Assembly: GCF_008124715.1 (NCBI RefSeq)
Contig: NZ_VNHO01000020.1
Location: 1 to 37,251, forward strand
Direction of reading: 5' to 3'
DNA: 37,251 nt
Source: Thermosediminibacter litoriperuensis
Lineage (GTDB): Bacteria; Bacillota; Thermosediminibacteria; Thermosediminibacterales; Thermosediminibacteraceae
Below the pieces are notes generated by a model. The model searched no databases. It was given only the letters and a program-made list of their open reading frames with translations, and had not been told where the DNA came from. Within the stretch, counting starts at the first letter, position 1; every line of letters starts with the position of its first letter. Both the position numbers and the translations under genes were made by a program. This document shows positions 23,433 through 31,090 of the stretch, in pieces.

Positions 23433-24191
23433 GTGAAAGAGGAAAAAAAGTTTGAGATTCCAGTGGTGGAGCTGCAGGAGGTTACCTTTTCCTATAACGG
23501 CCCGCCGGTGCTGGAAGGGGTGAGCTTCAGGGTGGACAGGGGCGATTTTATGGCCCTCATAGGCCCCAACGGTGCCGCCAAGTCCACCCTTATGAAGATC
23601 ATGCTGGGACTCCTGACTCCTGACAGAGGTGCGGTAAGGCTTTTCGGCGAGGATGTCCGGAATTTCAGGCAGTGGCATAGAGTCGGCTACGTGCCCCAGC
23701 AGGGAGGGCAGGTTAACATCGCCTTTCCCGCTACAGTGACGGAAACGGTGGCGTCGGGGCTTTACGGCGGGTATATGAAGTTTTTAAAGGGGCAAGAGAG
23801 GGATAAGGCTGTAAGGGAGGCCATGGCAACAGTCGGCATCGAGCACCTGGCCCGCAGGCTCATCGGGGAGCTTTCCGGGGGACAGAGACAGAAGGTGTTC
23901 CTGGCCAGAAGCCTCGTAAAAAAACCCGAAGCCCTTTTTCTGGATGAACCCACCGCTGGAATAGACCCGGAATCCCAGGAGGAATTTTACAGCCTCCTGG
24001 AGAATCTGAATAAACATCACGGCCTGACGGTGGTCATGATAACCCACGATATAGGTATGGCCTACGGCAGAGCCACCAAGATTGGGTGTGTGGGCTGCAG
24101 GAAGGTTGGCGTGCACGAAAACATAAAGGATATTACCGAAGACCATATAGCCGAAGTGATGGGCTACAGGATAAAAAGGAAGCGCCGCTAA
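23433..24191 (+). CDS. znuC: Zinc ABC transporter ATP-binding protein
   Basis: This cytoplasmic ATPase powers zinc import. The 252-residue product shows Walker A (GPNGAAKST, about 44-52), the signature LSGGQRQKVFLARSL, Walker B LFLDEPTAGID and the switch region MITHDIG. The Walker A has Ala in place of the last Gly. I recall the same change in AdcC zinc ATPases of streptococci, so it is probably a family trait and not damage. The C-terminus has GCVGCRKVGVHEN, with Cys residues that could bind metal. GTG 23433 follows GGGCAGGTG and lies 17 nt after znuA. Confidence 0.92.
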   Translation: MKEEKKFEIPVVELQEVTFSYNGPPVLEGVSFRVDRGDFMALIGPNGAAKSTLMKIMLGLLTPDRGAVRLFGEDVRNFRQWHRVGYVPQQGGQVNIAFPATVTETVASGLYGGYMKFLKGQERDKAVREAMATVGIEHLARRLIGELSGGQRQKVFLARSLVKKPEALFLDEPTAGIDPESQEEFYSLLENLNKHHGLTVVMITHDIGMAYGRATKIGCVGCRKVGVHENIKDITEDHIAEVMGYRIKRKRR

Positions 24192-24216
24192 ACCGGCGTC
24201 AGGGGAGAAGGTATAT

Positions 24217-25029
24217 ATGGAGATATTTGCGTATTCCTTCATGGTCAGGGCGTTTATCGCGGGGGTGGCCGCCGCCGTCCTGACCTCCACCATCGGGGTG
24301 TTCGTGGTGCTCAGGCGCATGTCGATTGTGGGCGACAGCCTGTCTCACGCCTCCCTGGCCGGAGTAGCCGCCGGTATGCTCTTCGGGTTCTACCCCTTTT
24401 ACGGCGCCCTGCTGTTCTCCGTCCTGGCCGCACTGCTCATCGAGGTCATGAGGGCCGCCTTTAAAAGATACGCCGAAGTCGCCATAGCGGTGGTGATGTC
24501 GGCGGGCATGGGCACTGCGGTGGTGTTGATAAGCCTCGGCAAATCCTTCAATGCGGACCTCTTCTCGTACCTCTTCGGCAGCCTGATGGCGGTTACGCCG
24601 GGAGATATAAAGGTTATATCAACGCTGGGACTTTTCGTGATAGCTTCCATCATCCTCCTCCGACGGGAGCTCTTTGCCGTCACCTTCGACGAAGATACGG
24701 CCCGCCTTTCGGGCATACCGGTGAAGGCCGTAAACGCCTACTTTTCGGTAATTACGGCACTGACGGTGGCCCTGTCGGTGAGGGTGGTGGGTACCCTGCT
24801 GGTATCGGCTCTCATAGTCATACCCGCCGCCGTGAGCCTCCAGCTGGCAAGGAGCTTCAGGTCGGCCTTTTTCATATCGAATGCGGTGGCGATTTTCTCG
24901 GTGGTTGCCGGGCTCTACATTTCCTTTTACCTGGACCTGGCGCCCGGAGGCACCATCGTCCTCATCGCTTCTTCGGTGCTATTTATGGTTCTTTTGCTTA
25001 AAAAGGGGGTCAGGAAGGGATGGAACTAG
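24217..25029 (+). CDS. znuB: Zinc ABC transporter permease
   Basis: The membrane channel of the zinc importer is a 270-residue protein of the ABC-3 family with about eight hydrophobic segments. The conserved GDSLSHASLAGVAAG loop (about 34-48) contacts the ATPase, and RVVGTLLVSALIVIPAAVS is the typical C-terminal membrane motif. ATG 24217 follows GGGGAGAAGG. Its last 10 nt overlap zur, which ties permease and repressor translation. Confidence 0.93.
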   Translation: MEIFAYSFMVRAFIAGVAAAVLTSTIGVFVVLRRMSIVGDSLSHASLAGVAAGMLFGFYPFYGALLFSVLAALLIEVMRAAFKRYAEVAIAVVMSAGMGTAVVLISLGKSFNADLFSYLFGSLMAVTPGDIKVISTLGLFVIASIILLRRELFAVTFDEDTARLSGIPVKAVNAYFSVITALTVALSVRVVGTLLVSALIVIPAAVSLQLARSFRSAFFISNAVAIFSVVAGLYISFYLDLAPGGTIVLIASSVLFMVLLLKKGVRKGWN

Positions 25030-25445
25030 AGAATCTGCTGAAACAGAGGGGCCTGAAGGTTACGGACCAGAGAAAGGCCATAGTGAAGGTGCTTAAAGAC
25101 TGCAACTGTATGCTCAGCGCCAGGGACATATTCGATAAAGTGAAGCAGATAATTCCCGGCGTAAACTTTTCCACCATATACAGGAACCTGGACCTGATGA
25201 GCCGCAAGGGCATCCTGTGCGGCTTGATGGTCGATACCGGGGTGTCGCTATACGGGTTGCACCGGGAGGAAGGTCATCACCACCACCTCGTATGTAAAGG
25301 GTGCGGCAGGTCGATGGCTATAGATTACTGCCCGATGAGTTCGGTAGAAAAGGAGCTTGCCAAAAAGGGTTTTTCCCCCACGGAGCACGAATTTATAGTC
25401 TATGGTTTCTGCGGCAGCTGCGGAACTTCCGGCAGGGGGGAATGA
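25020..25445 (+). CDS. zur: Fur-family zinc uptake repressor
   Basis: The 141-residue product has the N-terminal winged HTH (about 5-80; LKVTDQRKAIVKVLKDC and NFSTIYRNLDLM) and a C-terminal metal/dimer domain. The regulatory-metal motif is HREEGHHHHLVCKGCGR with Cys92 and Cys95, and the second structural pair is Cys131 and Cys134. Position at the end of a zinc transport operon makes Zur the best assignment over Fur or PerR. With the operator at 22413 this forms an autoregulatory loop. The start overlaps znuB by 10 nt. Confidence 0.88.
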   Translation: MELENLLKQRGLKVTDQRKAIVKVLKDCNCMLSARDIFDKVKQIIPGVNFSTIYRNLDLMSRKGILCGLMVDTGVSLYGLHREEGHHHHLVCKGCGRSMAIDYCPMSSVEKELAKKGFSPTEHEFIVYGFCGSCGTSGRGE

Positions 25446-25477
25446 GTTTGTCTTTATAATTTTTTTATATAAGGCAG

Positions 25478-25506
25478 TTGCAAATTTACCTTTGAATTGA
25501 TATATA
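25478..25506 (+). promoter_or_regulatory. Candidate promoter of the trpP T-box leader
   Basis: TTGCAA (25478-25483), a 17-bp spacer and TATATA (25501-25506). The minus-35 lies within CAGTTGCAAAT (25475-25485), an 11-mer that also occurs at the znu operator (22409-22419). Confidence 0.45.
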
Positions 25507-25740
25507 TATTAATAAAAAGTATAGCAGGGTTAAATTCGATGACGGGGAAGAGTAGCCGTACCGGAAGGTCAAAGAGAGCCGCCGGCGGTGGGAGCGCGGT
25601 ACCGGAAGGTTCGGTGAATGGGCCCCGGAGAAGGCGCGGCGAAAGACATATCAAGTAGCCGTGCCCGGAAGGTCCTCCGTTAATAAAAGGACGGGGTATC
25701 GCATTTTATGCCGTACCCTTATGAGAGAGCCTCTGTATAC

Positions 25741-25787
25741 CGGGTGGCGAAAAAGCATTTCATCCCTTGGGGTGAAATGCTTTTTTT
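25741..25787 (+). terminator. First terminator in the T-box leader with degenerate T-box sequence
   Basis: AAAAGCATTTCA (25751-25762) and TGAAATGCTTTT (25773-25784) form a long stem extended by CCC/GGG pairs and followed by seven T. It is preceded by CGGGTGGCG (25741-25749), which equals a T-box sequence with ACCGC removed. Confidence 0.75.
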
Positions 25788-25823
25788 ATCACCTGTGCAG
25801 GCTAATTCGGGTGGCACCGCGGA

Positions 25824-25859
25824 GAGCATCCGTCCCGCATGGACGGATGCTCTTTTTTT
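25824..25859 (+). terminator. Second (main) T-box terminator
   Basis: GAGCATCCGTCC (25824-25835) and GGACGGATGCTC (25841-25852) form a perfect 12-bp stem followed by seven T. Its 5' arm competes with the T-box sequence for pairing. Confidence 0.9.
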
Positions 25860-25963
25860 ATATCTTTTCTGATCCAAGGGGGTGGTCGCCTTCTGGTTCT
25901 CGACACGATGGGGTCTTGAATTTGATATAAGTCTGAATTTAAAGGCAAAGGAGGAATTTACCA

Positions 25964-26473
25964 ATGAAACTCAGAGACATGGTCCTTACTTCCCTCTTTA
26001 TGGCCATAGGCCTTGTACTCCACCAGATAACGCCGCCTTTAGTGGCGGGTATGAAGCCGAATTTCCTGCTGGCTATGCTCTTCGTGGCGCTTTTCATAAA
26101 CCCGGCCCCTAAAAATGCGCTTTTGGCCGGGATGGTGGGGGGTATCTTTGCGGCGCTCACTACCAGCTTCCCAGGAGGCCAGGTGCCGAACATCGCCGAT
26201 CAAATAATAACCGCCCAGGTGGTGGCGCTGCTGATCAGGCACGGCCGGGGCGTCAGCCCGCGAATCTTTGTTCCCCTGATCAGCCTTGCGGGTACCAGCC
26301 TCAGCGGCACGGTTTTCCTGCTGGTAGCCATGATGGTGACGGGTACCCTTCCTGCGGCTTTCCCGGTGCTGTTCACTACTGTAGTGCTGCCTACTGCGGC
26401 CATCAATGCGGTGGTGACGGGTATACTTTACGGCCTGGTAATGGCCACCGGCAAGGTCGCACGGAAGGTTTAA
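25964..26473 (+). CDS. trpP: Tryptophan transporter TrpP
   Basis: This is a small integral membrane permease for L-tryptophan. The 169-residue product is almost entirely hydrophobic with about five membrane segments. It matches the TrpP/YhaG pattern: SLFMAIGLVLHQITPPLVAGMKPNF at the start and AINAVVTGILYGLV at the end. The Trp-specific T-box directly upstream supports the assignment independently. In B. subtilis the orthologue is controlled by TRAP; here control is by tRNA-Trp charging. ATG 25964 follows AAAGGAGG. A terminator follows, so it is monocistronic. Confidence 0.92.
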   Translation: MKLRDMVLTSLFMAIGLVLHQITPPLVAGMKPNFLLAMLFVALFINPAPKNALLAGMVGGIFAALTTSFPGGQVPNIADQIITAQVVALLIRHGRGVSPRIFVPLISLAGTSLSGTVFLLVAMMVTGTLPAAFPVLFTTVVLPTAAINAVVTGILYGLVMATGKVARKV

Positions 26474-26481
26474 ATCAACAA

Positions 26482-26504
26482 CCCCGGCAAAGCCGGGGAT
26501 TTTT
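26482..26504 (+). terminator. Terminator after trpP
   Basis: CCCCGGC (26482-26488) and GCCGGGG (26492-26498) enclose AAA and are followed by ATTTTT. Confidence 0.85.
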
Positions 26505-26646
26505 ACTGAATCCGGAACAGCTTTTGGACTGAACCTTTTCCCATAGCTTTGAAAAAACAGTGCGGTGAATGTATGTATACCCCGCCCGTGAATTTTTTGA
26601 TATTATTAAGAGAGGCGATATTTTTATACAGCGATGGAGGGTTAAT

Positions 26647-27408
26647 ATGGATTCCGGCAGCGAAAAAATAATTGAGGCTAAAATTAGGGATATATTCAAT
26701 ATAGCCATCAAAAACGGAGAAAAACGGGCGGGCAACTTCCTGGACCCTGCCGAGCAGCAGATTGCCGAAGCGGTGGCCAGAAATTTCCCCGGAGCCGGTT
26801 ATTATTTTGAGGGTGGCCACGGGGAGGCGGAGAGAAAGGTGCTGGTGGCTTTTCCCGAATATCTGAAGGATGAGCCCTTCTTTGTCCCAATAAGGGCCAT
26901 TAGGGTGACCCCCAGGGATCCGGACGAGCACCCGGGCCACCGGGATTATCTCGGTGCAGTGCTGGGACTCGGCATTTCCAGAGATAAGGTCGGCGATATA
27001 ATCGTTACAAAGACCGGAGCCGATATAATAGTAAAAGAAGAGGTGGCGGAGTACATCGGGCTCAACCTCTCCAGGGTGGGTAACGTGCCCGTCGCCGTTG
27101 AGGAAATCTCGCTGAAAGAAGTGGCCGCCGTTGAGAGGTCGTATAAGGAAATAAAGGGGACGGTAGCCTCCCTGCGCCTTGACGCCATAGCCAGCCTTGC
27201 TTTCGGAATATCCAGGTCAAAAATGGCCCCTTATATAAAAGGCGAAAACGTGAGGCTGAACTTTAAGACGGTGAAAGACCCTTCCGCCGAAGTAAAGGAG
27301 GGCGACGTCATCTCCGCCGCCCGCCTGGGCAGGGCCAGAGTGGTCGAGATCGGCGGCAGCAGCAAAAAAGGCAGGATCTACGTGACGGTGCATAAGTACA
27401 CGGGTTAA
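26647..27408 (+). CDS. YlmH-like S4-domain RNA-binding protein
   Basis: The 253-residue protein has an N-terminal region like YlmH (about 1-100; FLDPAEQQIAEAV and VPIRAIRVTPRD) and a middle domain with HRDYLGAVLGLGISRDKVGDI. The C-terminal S4 RNA-binding domain (about 177-250) contains RLDAIASLAFGISRSKMAPYIKGENVRLN. YlmH proteins act in ribosome rescue and cell-division contexts in Bacillus; here no division genes are adjacent. ATG 26647 follows GATGGAGGG; a longer frame from 26569 lacks a ribosome site. A weak TTGATA (26598 region) may be part of its promoter. Confidence 0.85.
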   Translation: MDSGSEKIIEAKIRDIFNIAIKNGEKRAGNFLDPAEQQIAEAVARNFPGAGYYFEGGHGEAERKVLVAFPEYLKDEPFFVPIRAIRVTPRDPDEHPGHRDYLGAVLGLGISRDKVGDIIVTKTGADIIVKEEVAEYIGLNLSRVGNVPVAVEEISLKEVAAVERSYKEIKGTVASLRLDAIASLAFGISRSKMAPYIKGENVRLNFKTVKDPSAEVKEGDVISAARLGRARVVEIGGSSKKGRIYVTVHKYTG

Positions 27409-27482
27409 CGTTGAGGCCCCTCGAAGCGTCTGATATATGCTGACATTTTTTGCACAATAATTTTGAGAAAGCGGGTGAAACG

Positions 27483-28085
27483 GTGTTTTACCTGCCGGCG
27501 AAACTCATCCTCCGAATTTTCTTTTACTTTACGGGCGGGGTGAAGGTGAAGGGCCTTTCCAATGTGCCGAAAAAAGGGCCTCTTATAATTGTCTCCAACC
27601 ACCAGAGCATCCTGGACCCGCCGGTGCTCATGGCGTGCATGCCCCGAAAGATAAACTTCCTTGCAGCGGCCTACCTTTTCAGGATACCCGTATTGAATAT
27701 CCTCCTGTCAATGGCCGGCGCTATTCCGGTAAAAAGCGAAAAGGGTGACTTTGCCTCCTTCAAGAAGGCACTTCGAATCCTGGAAAACGGAGGGGTGATC
27801 GCTTTCTTTCCCGAGGGGGGCGTAAGCCCCGACGGAAACCTGCGCCCCTTCAAGTCCGGCTGGGCCTACCTTGCCCTGAAGTCCGGCGCCCCGGTGCTGC
27901 CCGTGGCGGTGACCGGCACCCGGGACGTACTGCCCGTGGGCACTTACATACCCCGCAGGGGCAGGATTGAAGTAAGGGTGGGGGAATGTGTTCCTATGGA
28001 AAAAAAGGGGAGGGTAAGACAGGAGGACTTCGGTGAACTGAATATGATAATGGAGAATAGGTTAAAATCACTGCTTTTGAAATAG
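27483..28085 (+). CDS. plsC: 1-acyl-sn-glycerol-3-phosphate acyltransferase (PlsC family)
   Basis: This membrane-bound enzyme transfers an acyl chain to lysophosphatidic acid, giving phosphatidic acid for phospholipids. The 200-residue product carries the HX4D catalytic motif NHQSILDP (His40, Asp45) and the acceptor-binding FPEGGVSPDG near residue 109. The N-terminus (FYLPAKLILRIFFYFTG) forms one hydrophobic helix. The GTG at 27483 behind GCGGGTGA is the preferred start; TTG 27450 would add 11 residues without a ribosome site. Substrate preference cannot be read, and related lysophospholipid acyltransferases share these motifs. Confidence 0.85.
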   Translation: MFYLPAKLILRIFFYFTGGVKVKGLSNVPKKGPLIIVSNHQSILDPPVLMACMPRKINFLAAAYLFRIPVLNILLSMAGAIPVKSEKGDFASFKKALRILENGGVIAFFPEGGVSPDGNLRPFKSGWAYLALKSGAPVLPVAVTGTRDVLPVGTYIPRRGRIEVRVGECVPMEKKGRVRQEDFGELNMIMENRLKSLLLK

Positions 28086-28100
28086 GGCAGTGATTTTTTT
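28065..28100 (+). terminator. Terminator after plsC
   Basis: AAATCACTGC (28065-28074) and GCAGTGATTT (28087-28096) pair across the stop codon and run into TTTTTTT. It insulates the cas operon. Confidence 0.8.
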
Positions 28101-28110
28101 AGTCAAAATT

Positions 28111-28117
28111 TGTCGAA
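28111..28117 (+). promoter_or_regulatory. TGTCGAA heptamer, possible Spo0A box upstream of cas6
   Basis: TTTGTCGAAATA lies in the 127-bp cas leader region, about 95 bp before cas6. The rest of this leader is AT-rich with no clear consensus promoter. Confidence 0.25.
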
Positions 28118-28212
28118 ATATTTTTTATTAATATGGAAGGATTTTAGAGAATTTTATAGAATTTTAGCATCATAGAAACAAACATTTTTTTGTTCAGCTA
28201 GGGAGGCAAATT

Positions 28213-28968
28213 ATGAGAGTCCGTATTTATTTCGAGCCCGTCACACTTGGAACCAGTATATATTACCCCTATTACCTGCAGACAGCATTGTACTCCCTGC
28301 TTGACGACGAGCTGGGGACATGGATGCACGATAAGGGACTGGTACTTGAGAAGCGAAGATTAAAACCAATATGTTTCAGCCGTTTAATGGGAGAATACAA
28401 ATTAGATAGCAAAAGCGGTGTTATTTACTTTCCTAAAGGTGCGTCCCTGGTGGTAACCTCGCCTATTCCGGAAATTTGTCAGAGCCTTTTAACGGGGCTT
28501 TTGAAAAGGGGCGAGATAATCCTGGGAAAATCTTCTTTTCCGGTATCGAAGGTGGAAATAATAGATCCGAAGGTCAGCGGTAGCAGCATTTTGGTAAGGA
28601 CTCTTTCTCCTATAACTGTGTATTCGACGATGTTGAAGTTCGATGGATCAAAATACACTTGTTATTTTTCTCCGAAGGATTCCGAATTCGCATCTCTCTG
28701 CCGGGATAACCTGGTTCGGAAAGCCCGCGCTCTGGGATGGGAAGAAAATCAGGATTTTGAAGTGAATATAGAATTTAAAGGGGATCCCAAAACTAATATA
28801 GTTAAATACAAAAACAGTTTAATTAAAGGATATAGCGGCCGCCTTATGATTTCCGGCCCTGCCAGATACCTTAAGCTCGCCCTGGACTGGGGCCTGGGGG
28901 CCAAAAACAGTGCTGGGTTTGGCTGCCTGGAGATTACAGGGGGTGGGAATCAGCAAGATAGAATTTGA
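28213..28968 (+). CDS. cas6: CRISPR-associated endoribonuclease Cas6
   Basis: Cas6 cuts the long CRISPR transcript within each repeat to give crRNAs. The 251-residue product has the RAMP fold pattern: an N-terminal beta strand (RVRIYFEPV), a mid-region with GRL-type segments and the C-terminal glycine-rich loop GLGAKNSAGFGCLEI. HDKGLVLEKRRLKPICFS near residue 36 fits other type I-B Cas6 proteins. The exact catalytic residues cannot be fixed by eye. ATG 28213 follows AGGGAGG. It is the first gene of the operon, and its array is not in the window. Confidence 0.88.
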   Translation: MRVRIYFEPVTLGTSIYYPYYLQTALYSLLDDELGTWMHDKGLVLEKRRLKPICFSRLMGEYKLDSKSGVIYFPKGASLVVTSPIPEICQSLLTGLLKRGEIILGKSSFPVSKVEIIDPKVSGSSILVRTLSPITVYSTMLKFDGSKYTCYFSPKDSEFASLCRDNLVRKARALGWEENQDFEVNIEFKGDPKTNIVKYKNSLIKGYSGRLMISGPARYLKLALDWGLGAKNSAGFGCLEITGGGNQQDRI

Positions 28969-29007
28969 TGCGAATCAATATTTATTAAAAAAGGGTGAAA
29001 GTGGGAA

Positions 29008-31074
29008 ATGTTAGTAGATAGCCTCATTAGACTCGGCAAAGTTTTAATGAGTTATTCTCATTCGCCACGGACAATAATAAAAGAGCTTTCTGGCCTGGGT
29101 GATCCGCTGGCAGGAGGTTTTCTTCAAAGGATTTACATCGTAGAGGTGTACCGCAGTCTGGAGCCGAAGATAGTTTGCAGCCCGCCTGTATGCTGGGGGG
29201 ATTTTGAGGATGCCGGAGGAAAAAAATCAAAAAAGAGCATTTTTAGGCCCGATTTCGAAAGGGCTATCGGCACCCCTTTCTTTCTTCCCCAGGGAGGCAA
29301 TCCGAGAAAACCGCAGGGCTATTACCCGGTTCCCGTATACATAGTGTATGATGGAGACTTCAGGGAATTCTCCGGAAATGCCGATAAAGTTGCCAGCTTC
29401 CTGAAAGGTAGGCTTGCCAGAACGGAAGATCCATCTTTAACCGAAGATGAGTTGAAGATATGTGCTGAAAGCATATCAAGCAGAGTGCGTGAAACAAATA
29501 TTTCCGATAAGGGGAAATTACAAGCCTTGATAGCAATATGCATAGTCGATGAAGACTCTCCCTACCGGCTAAAACCTTCCGGAGCAAGGATAGATGAAAG
29601 GGTAGAATTCAAAGTCACCGACAGTTTCGCCTATCCGGGCATGGCTGTTTACGCCGACCTTACCAAAATCCTGGACAGGCTCTGGAGGGCAAAGCTTACT
29701 GAAGGTGCGGAATCTGGACAGATTGATAATGGAATATGTGTGACGTGCGGAAAAATTGATAAACTCGTTTCGCTTTATAACAAATCGTGGCCGCTTTTTC
29801 TCCCTACCTGGAGCTGCCCGCTTCCTCAGGTGACCGCAAAAAAAGAGTTGAACCTGGCAGAAAAAACCGGCGGCCTTTGCCAAGATTGCTATAAAGCTTT
29901 GACCTACGGGGCAAGTGCTTTCAGGAGCATGGAAAAAGATATTCCGGGATGGCTTACAAAAGAGCTGTTCGCTCCGGTTGACAGCCCCGGCGGAAGGGAT
30001 AATAAAAAAGCGGGGACCGCGTCGGTTAAAGTAACAGGATGCGCATATCCCGCCCCGGTGGAAATCACCCTTTCCGAAGAAGATATGGAATTTTTAGGGG
30101 AAGAAATCTCGTTGATGGTATCAAGAGAGCATGCCGCGGGGAGAAGGGTAAGAGATATTCAGTCAGTGGTCGGCTTCGAAAGCCTGATATCCGAGGAGGG
30201 GCTTCAAGATGCTATGAGGCTTTACATCGTATATTATTCCGGCGACAGGAGTAAGGGCGATGTGCACCTGAGGGCCACGATGGAAGATGTGCTTCCTTCT
30301 ATCTTAATAAAACTGGACGATGTTGCAAAAAGCACAGCTATGTCGGTTGCCGAGTTGTCGGAAGAACTTCACGGCAGTAAAAACGAGGAGCATTACGGGC
30401 AAATTAGAAGCCGGTACGGTTCTATTCCATGGCTTCTCGCCAACGCCTACGGCCCGGGTTATATGTGGCAAACACTGGAGAAAGTAATGACCGGAAAGAA
30501 GCTGGATCATGGAAGCTTTATAGCCGGCTGCGGACACAGAATGTCCGCCCTAAGCAGAACCTGGCCCGATTCTCAATGGAAGATATTTGGCGAGGTGCTT
30601 TTCTTTCATGGTTTTGCTAGTTTTTTATCAATATACCATTCAACTTTGGGCATAGAAGGGGGTATGTGTGAATTGAGCGACTGGAAAGGACTAAGGAAAT
30701 TGGTAGTGGAAACACCGGCAGAGGATATGGTTTTGGATACTGTTGAAAAAGTTGGATTTGCAGCGGGGTATGTAATACAGGAGTTCAGCAGGAGATATTA
30801 TGCGGTGAAAGCAAAAGATTTTATAAAACACCGGGTTATGGTTTTCGGCAGCAGCCTCTCACCGGATGTGATATGGAGCAGGGGGCTGGCCAGGCTGGAG
30901 GAATATGCCAAAAACTTAGACATTTACATGGAACCGGAACTCAGCAAAAAGAATGCCGTTACCATGCTGGCCTATAACCAGCTTCGGGACCGGATTAAAG
31001 CCGAAAAGGATTTATTTATAGCCTCGTTTTGGAGCGGATACGCACTTTCGGCGAAAACATCTGAAAAAAACTAA
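29008..31074 (+). CDS. cas8b: Type I-B Cas8b large subunit, TM1802 family
   Basis: Cas8b is the large subunit of the Cascade complex and usually recognises the PAM. The 688-residue protein matches the TM1802/Csh1 group by length, position between cas6 and cas7, and a zinc-finger-like pair CVTCGK (about residue 246) and CQDCYK (about 291). The sequence is poorly conserved elsewhere, as normal for Cas8. The C-terminal third is helix-rich and may hold a fused small-subunit function. ATG 29008 follows a GGGTGAAAGTGGG stretch. Confidence 0.85.
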   Translation: MLVDSLIRLGKVLMSYSHSPRTIIKELSGLGDPLAGGFLQRIYIVEVYRSLEPKIVCSPPVCWGDFEDAGGKKSKKSIFRPDFERAIGTPFFLPQGGNPRKPQGYYPVPVYIVYDGDFREFSGNADKVASFLKGRLARTEDPSLTEDELKICAESISSRVRETNISDKGKLQALIAICIVDEDSPYRLKPSGARIDERVEFKVTDSFAYPGMAVYADLTKILDRLWRAKLTEGAESGQIDNGICVTCGKIDKLVSLYNKSWPLFLPTWSCPLPQVTAKKELNLAEKTGGLCQDCYKALTYGASAFRSMEKDIPGWLTKELFAPVDSPGGRDNKKAGTASVKVTGCAYPAPVEITLSEEDMEFLGEEISLMVSREHAAGRRVRDIQSVVGFESLISEEGLQDAMRLYIVYYSGDRSKGDVHLRATMEDVLPSILIKLDDVAKSTAMSVAELSEELHGSKNEEHYGQIRSRYGSIPWLLANAYGPGYMWQTLEKVMTGKKLDHGSFIAGCGHRMSALSRTWPDSQWKIFGEVLFFHGFASFLSIYHSTLGIEGGMCELSDWKGLRKLVVETPAEDMVLDTVEKVGFAAGYVIQEFSRRYYAVKAKDFIKHRVMVFGSSLSPDVIWSRGLARLEEYAKNLDIYMEPELSKKNAVTMLAYNQLRDRIKAEKDLFIASFWSGYALSAKTSEKN

Positions 31075-31090
31075 AAAGGAGTGATGTTTT

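Larger units (their letters stand above)
25527..25860 (+). ncRNA. T-box leader, Trp specifier, controlling trpP
   Basis: This fills most of the 518-bp gap between zur and trpP. Stem I begins with GATGACGGGGAAGAGTAG and contains AGAGAG; the specifier loop reads GTGAA-TGG with TGG at 25619-25621 (Trp). The T-box sequence GGGTGGCACCGCGG lies at 25809-25822. In the bulge UGGC, C would pair with discriminator G of tRNA-Trp, which agrees with the codon. Uncharged tRNA-Trp would stabilise the antiterminator and allow trpP expression. A stem-II/III-like hairpin (GGTATCGCAT with ATGCCGTACC, 25695-25718) lies between. Oddities are two terminators and a partial first T-box sequence (see the entries that follow). 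The ~100 bp between the last terminator and trpP hold no other feature. Confidence 0.88.

Noticed and set aside
23562-23588. Inactive ZnuC because Walker A reads GPNGAAKST
   Set aside because: The Lys and Ser/Thr residues that contact ATP are present, and I recall the same Ala in zinc ATPases of the AdcC group, so loss of function is not supported.
25661-25930. 89-residue frame between zur and trpP
   Set aside because: It lies entirely in the structured T-box leader and runs through both terminators; the RNA element explains the sequence.
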